Source: Oceanispirochaeta sp963676905 (GTDB lineage Bacteria; Spirochaetota; Spirochaetia; DSM-2461). Taken from it: DNA of 64,000 nucleotides. This document shows positions 62,407 through 64,000 of this stretch, one piece after another. The stretch is taken from NCBI GenBank assembly GCA_963676905.2, contig CAXXVE010000001.1, forward strand, positions 4,154,001 through 4,218,000. Direction: 5' to 3'. The notes under the pieces were generated by a model. That model saw only the letters and a program-made list of their open reading frames with translations. It did not search any database and was not told where the DNA came from. A program made the translations under genes and the position numbers. How positions within the stretch are numbered: position 1 is the first letter of the stretch; each line of letters begins with the position of its first letter.

Positions 62407-63698
62407 AAACCAGACTCTATTTTATGGCAGTGATATCCCTTCTTTTCACGGGATGCTCTCTGCTGATGACCGATGTAACCCTTCCGTATGAACAGCAGGA
62501 GTCCCGGGGACTTCCCATCTTCTACATAGACCCCAAACCTGTCAGTAAGGATTACTACTCTCCTGTGACTCTCATATACAAAGGCCGGAAATATGAGGCA
62601 GAAGGAAGGATCAGAGGAGGTATAACTGCCTACAGCCCTAAAAAGAGCTACAGCCTCCGTTTCTTCGACAATGATCTTTTTCAGGACTCGGAACTGGGAT
62701 CAACCGGCTTTACTGACAGAAAAAGGGTTCTTCTTGTTGCTGACTTTGATGACAACTCACACCTGAGAAACCGTCTGGCCCAGAAAATGTGGGAAGTCCT
62801 CCAGAAGGACAGCGGGAGCAATTACTACTCTCCTGTAATCCAGACAGACAGCGCTGTGGTCTACACGAACGGTTCCTACGAGGGGCTTTATACTGTAATT
62901 GATGCTGTGGATGAACCTTTTATCAACCGGTACGGAAATGGAATTGAAAACAGCATAGTAGGTGACGGAACATTTGTAACAGAGAACGGATTAGAAGCCG
63001 GAGGGAGTCTGTTTAAAGGAAACTCCAGGCAGGCCAATTTTTTTGTCCACAGTGAGCTTTACAAAGGATTCGACAAAAAACTGGGATATCCTGAAATCGG
63101 AACAGAGGGAGCTTTCGATAATCTGACAGATTTTATCCTCTTCATCAACAACAGCTCTGAGGCCGAGTTCGGCGATCCTTCAATAGGTTTTTCCTCCATT
63201 GCCAGTATCCACAGCTATTACGGATGGTGGTTCTTTACGGCATTCATGTCAGCAGGAGACTCATTGAACAAAAACGCCTACCACTACCAGGAGCCGAAGG
63301 GACTCTGGTATTACATTCCATGGGATTTCAACCACAGCTTCGGACAGAACTATAATACAAAACGGATACCTAACAGTTTTTCTTCAAGGACTTTTGTAAC
63401 CGCAAACGGGATATTCAGCAAACTCGTCGGGCATCCGGACTTCAACAGCATGAATACCTTCTACAGCGCAATCCTTGCTGATGAATGGTCTACAGCCAGT
63501 ATAAACTCCTATATTGATGAAATATGGAACCAGATCGAGGGTGCCGCGGAAGATGACTGGAGCAAATGGGGAGATAAATACAAAAATTTCAGCCGATGGA
63601 AGGACAGGAATGACTGGACCACACCTCAGCAGGAAGTGGACTACATTAAATCCTGGATTGCCCGGCAGCATACACTGGCATCCGGTGTATTTCCTTAA
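62403..63698 (+). CDS. CotH-kinase family lipoprotein
   Basis: 431 residues. Signal peptide with lipobox FTGC (Cys about 18). CotH kinase features: GRIRGGITAYSPKKSYSLRF, DFDDNSHLRNRLAQKMW, YTNGSYEGLYTVIDAVDEPF, and WDFNHSFGQNY with the metal-binding Asp. CotH members phosphorylate spore-coat or secreted proteins; this one would sit at the cell surface of a non-sporeformer. Translationally coupled to the porin. Confidence 0.85.
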   Translation: MKTRLYFMAVISLLFTGCSLLMTDVTLPYEQQESRGLPIFYIDPKPVSKDYYSPVTLIYKGRKYEAEGRIRGGITAYSPKKSYSLRFFDNDLFQDSELGSTGFTDRKRVLLVADFDDNSHLRNRLAQKMWEVLQKDSGSNYYSPVIQTDSAVVYTNGSYEGLYTVIDAVDEPFINRYGNGIENSIVGDGTFVTENGLEAGGSLFKGNSRQANFFVHSELYKGFDKKLGYPEIGTEGAFDNLTDFILFINNSSEAEFGDPSIGFSSIASIHSYYGWWFFTAFMSAGDSLNKNAYHYQEPKGLWYYIPWDFNHSFGQNYNTKRIPNSFSSRTFVTANGIFSKLVGHPDFNSMNTFYSAILADEWSTASINSYIDEIWNQIEGAAEDDWSKWGDKYKNFSRWKDRNDWTTPQQEVDYIKSWIARQHTLASGVFP

Positions 63699-63716
63699 TT
63701 TCACATGTAGCTCTCT

Positions 63717-63751
63717 TGCCCCCGCACCCCCCTCCGCGAATAATGGGGGCA
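63717..63751 (+). promoter_or_regulatory. Hairpin abutting the MerR ribosome site
   Basis: TGCCCCC (63717-63723) and GGGGGCA (63745-63751) form a 7-bp G+C stem around a 21-base loop. Its 3' arm touches AGGAGG (63751-63756). No T-run follows, so it may be an attenuating 5' structure or a weak terminator of the CotH gene. Confidence 0.4.
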
Positions 63752-63763
63752 GGAGGATTTTCA

Positions 63764-64000
63764 TTGTCCGGTTACACTAGCAAACAGTTTATGGATATGG
63801 TGGGAGTCAAATTCAGCACTCTCCGCCACTATGAGAGGATCGGACTTCTTGATCCCCGAAAGGACAGTTCCAACAACTTCCGCCTCTACACTCCTCGGGA
63901 TGCCTTCCGCCTCAACAAGTTCCGAAAACTGAGAGCCATAGGTTTTTCCTCAAAGGAAGCCCTTGGTCTTATGGAGAACCCGGATCAGGAGAATCTTGAT
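63764..64000 (+). CDS. MerR-family transcriptional regulator, 3' end cut by window edge
   Basis: 79 codons to the window edge. Start is a TTG with AGGAGG 7 bases upstream. The N-terminal winged helix reads FMDMVGVKFSTLRHYERIGLL, then FRLYTPRDAFRLNKFRKLRAIGFS, a standard MerR DNA-binding head. The effector domain lies outside the window, so inducer unknown. Confidence 0.9.
   Translation, partial: MSGYTSKQFMDMVGVKFSTLRHYERIGLLDPRKDSSNNFRLYTPRDAFRLNKFRKLRAIGFSSKEALGLMENPDQENLD

Noticed and set aside
1..64000. tRNA, rRNA, CRISPR, insertion sequence or prophage
   Set aside because: No gap shows a cloverleaf, regularly spaced repeats, transposase or integrase motifs; gaps are short and genes are housekeeping or envelope types.

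Overview
The window reads as bacterial chromosome of a free-living or marine-type spirochaete (Spirochaetota). This assignment is inference: an archaeal/Thermus-type V-ATPase operon, several methyl-accepting chemotaxis proteins and cyclic-nucleotide/7TM-DISM sensors, and many small secreted lipoproteins and outer-membrane barrels fit that phylum, but no rRNA or other phylogenetic marker is present. Genes are dense on both strands. I saw no tRNA, rRNA, CRISPR array, transposase, integrase or prophage gene.

Layout. 1-3.7 kb (minus): secreted alpha/beta hydrolase (cut by the left edge), secreted ankyrin protein, thioredoxin. 3.9-6.4 kb (plus): M3 oligoendopeptidase coupled to a glycerophosphodiesterase. 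6.4-7.5 kb (minus): omptin-type outer-membrane protease broken by a one-base frameshift. 7.5-11.9 kb: ModF-like ABC ATPase, IspH, MFS transporter, HD phosphohydrolase. 11.9-20.4 kb: secreted deacetylase, FecR/TPR protein, EttA, chemoreceptor, double cyclic-nucleotide-binding regulator, GlyA. 20.5-23.8 kb (minus): ECF sigma factor, zinc anti-sigma factor, small exported protein and IPT/TIG-transglutaminase protein in one operon. 23.8-28.6 kb: CysS, then divergently MurB, MgtE and a GSCFA protein.

28.6-34.8 kb holds an HDAC-family deacetylase beside a SET-domain protein (minus), then a divergent MarR-HlyD-ABC ATPase-ABC permease-TlpA efflux operon (plus) behind tandem palindromes. 34.9-40.6 kb: DUF4382 lipoprotein, an IMPase/small-molecule kinase pair, and a lipoprotein plus two outer-membrane barrel genes, the last frameshifted. 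40.8-44.4 kb: large chemoreceptor, J-domain protein, Aat-like aminoacyl-transferase.

44.5-53.1 kb is a complete V-ATPase operon in the order G/H-C-I-K-F-E-A-B-D, with subunit A interrupted by a one-base frameshift just before its P-loop. It is followed by a universal stress protein and a PTS EIIA protein. 54-57.4 kb: two small putative proteins, an M50 protease and a 7TM-DISM/GGDEF diguanylate cyclase. 57.5-61.3 kb: glycine-betaine importer ProX-ProV-ProW and its divergent MarR/GbsR-like regulator, whose two promoters share a 9-bp motif. 61.4-63.7 kb: porin and CotH-kinase lipoprotein. The right edge cuts a MerR regulator.

Most striking: the adjacent SET methyltransferase and HDAC-type deacetylase; three independent single-base frameshifts (omptin, barrel protein, V-ATPase A), which need read-level checking; the ECF-controlled surface transglutaminase operon; and the operator-like palindromes at the efflux and betaine promoters. 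I found no wholly unknown multi-gene system that I could defend.
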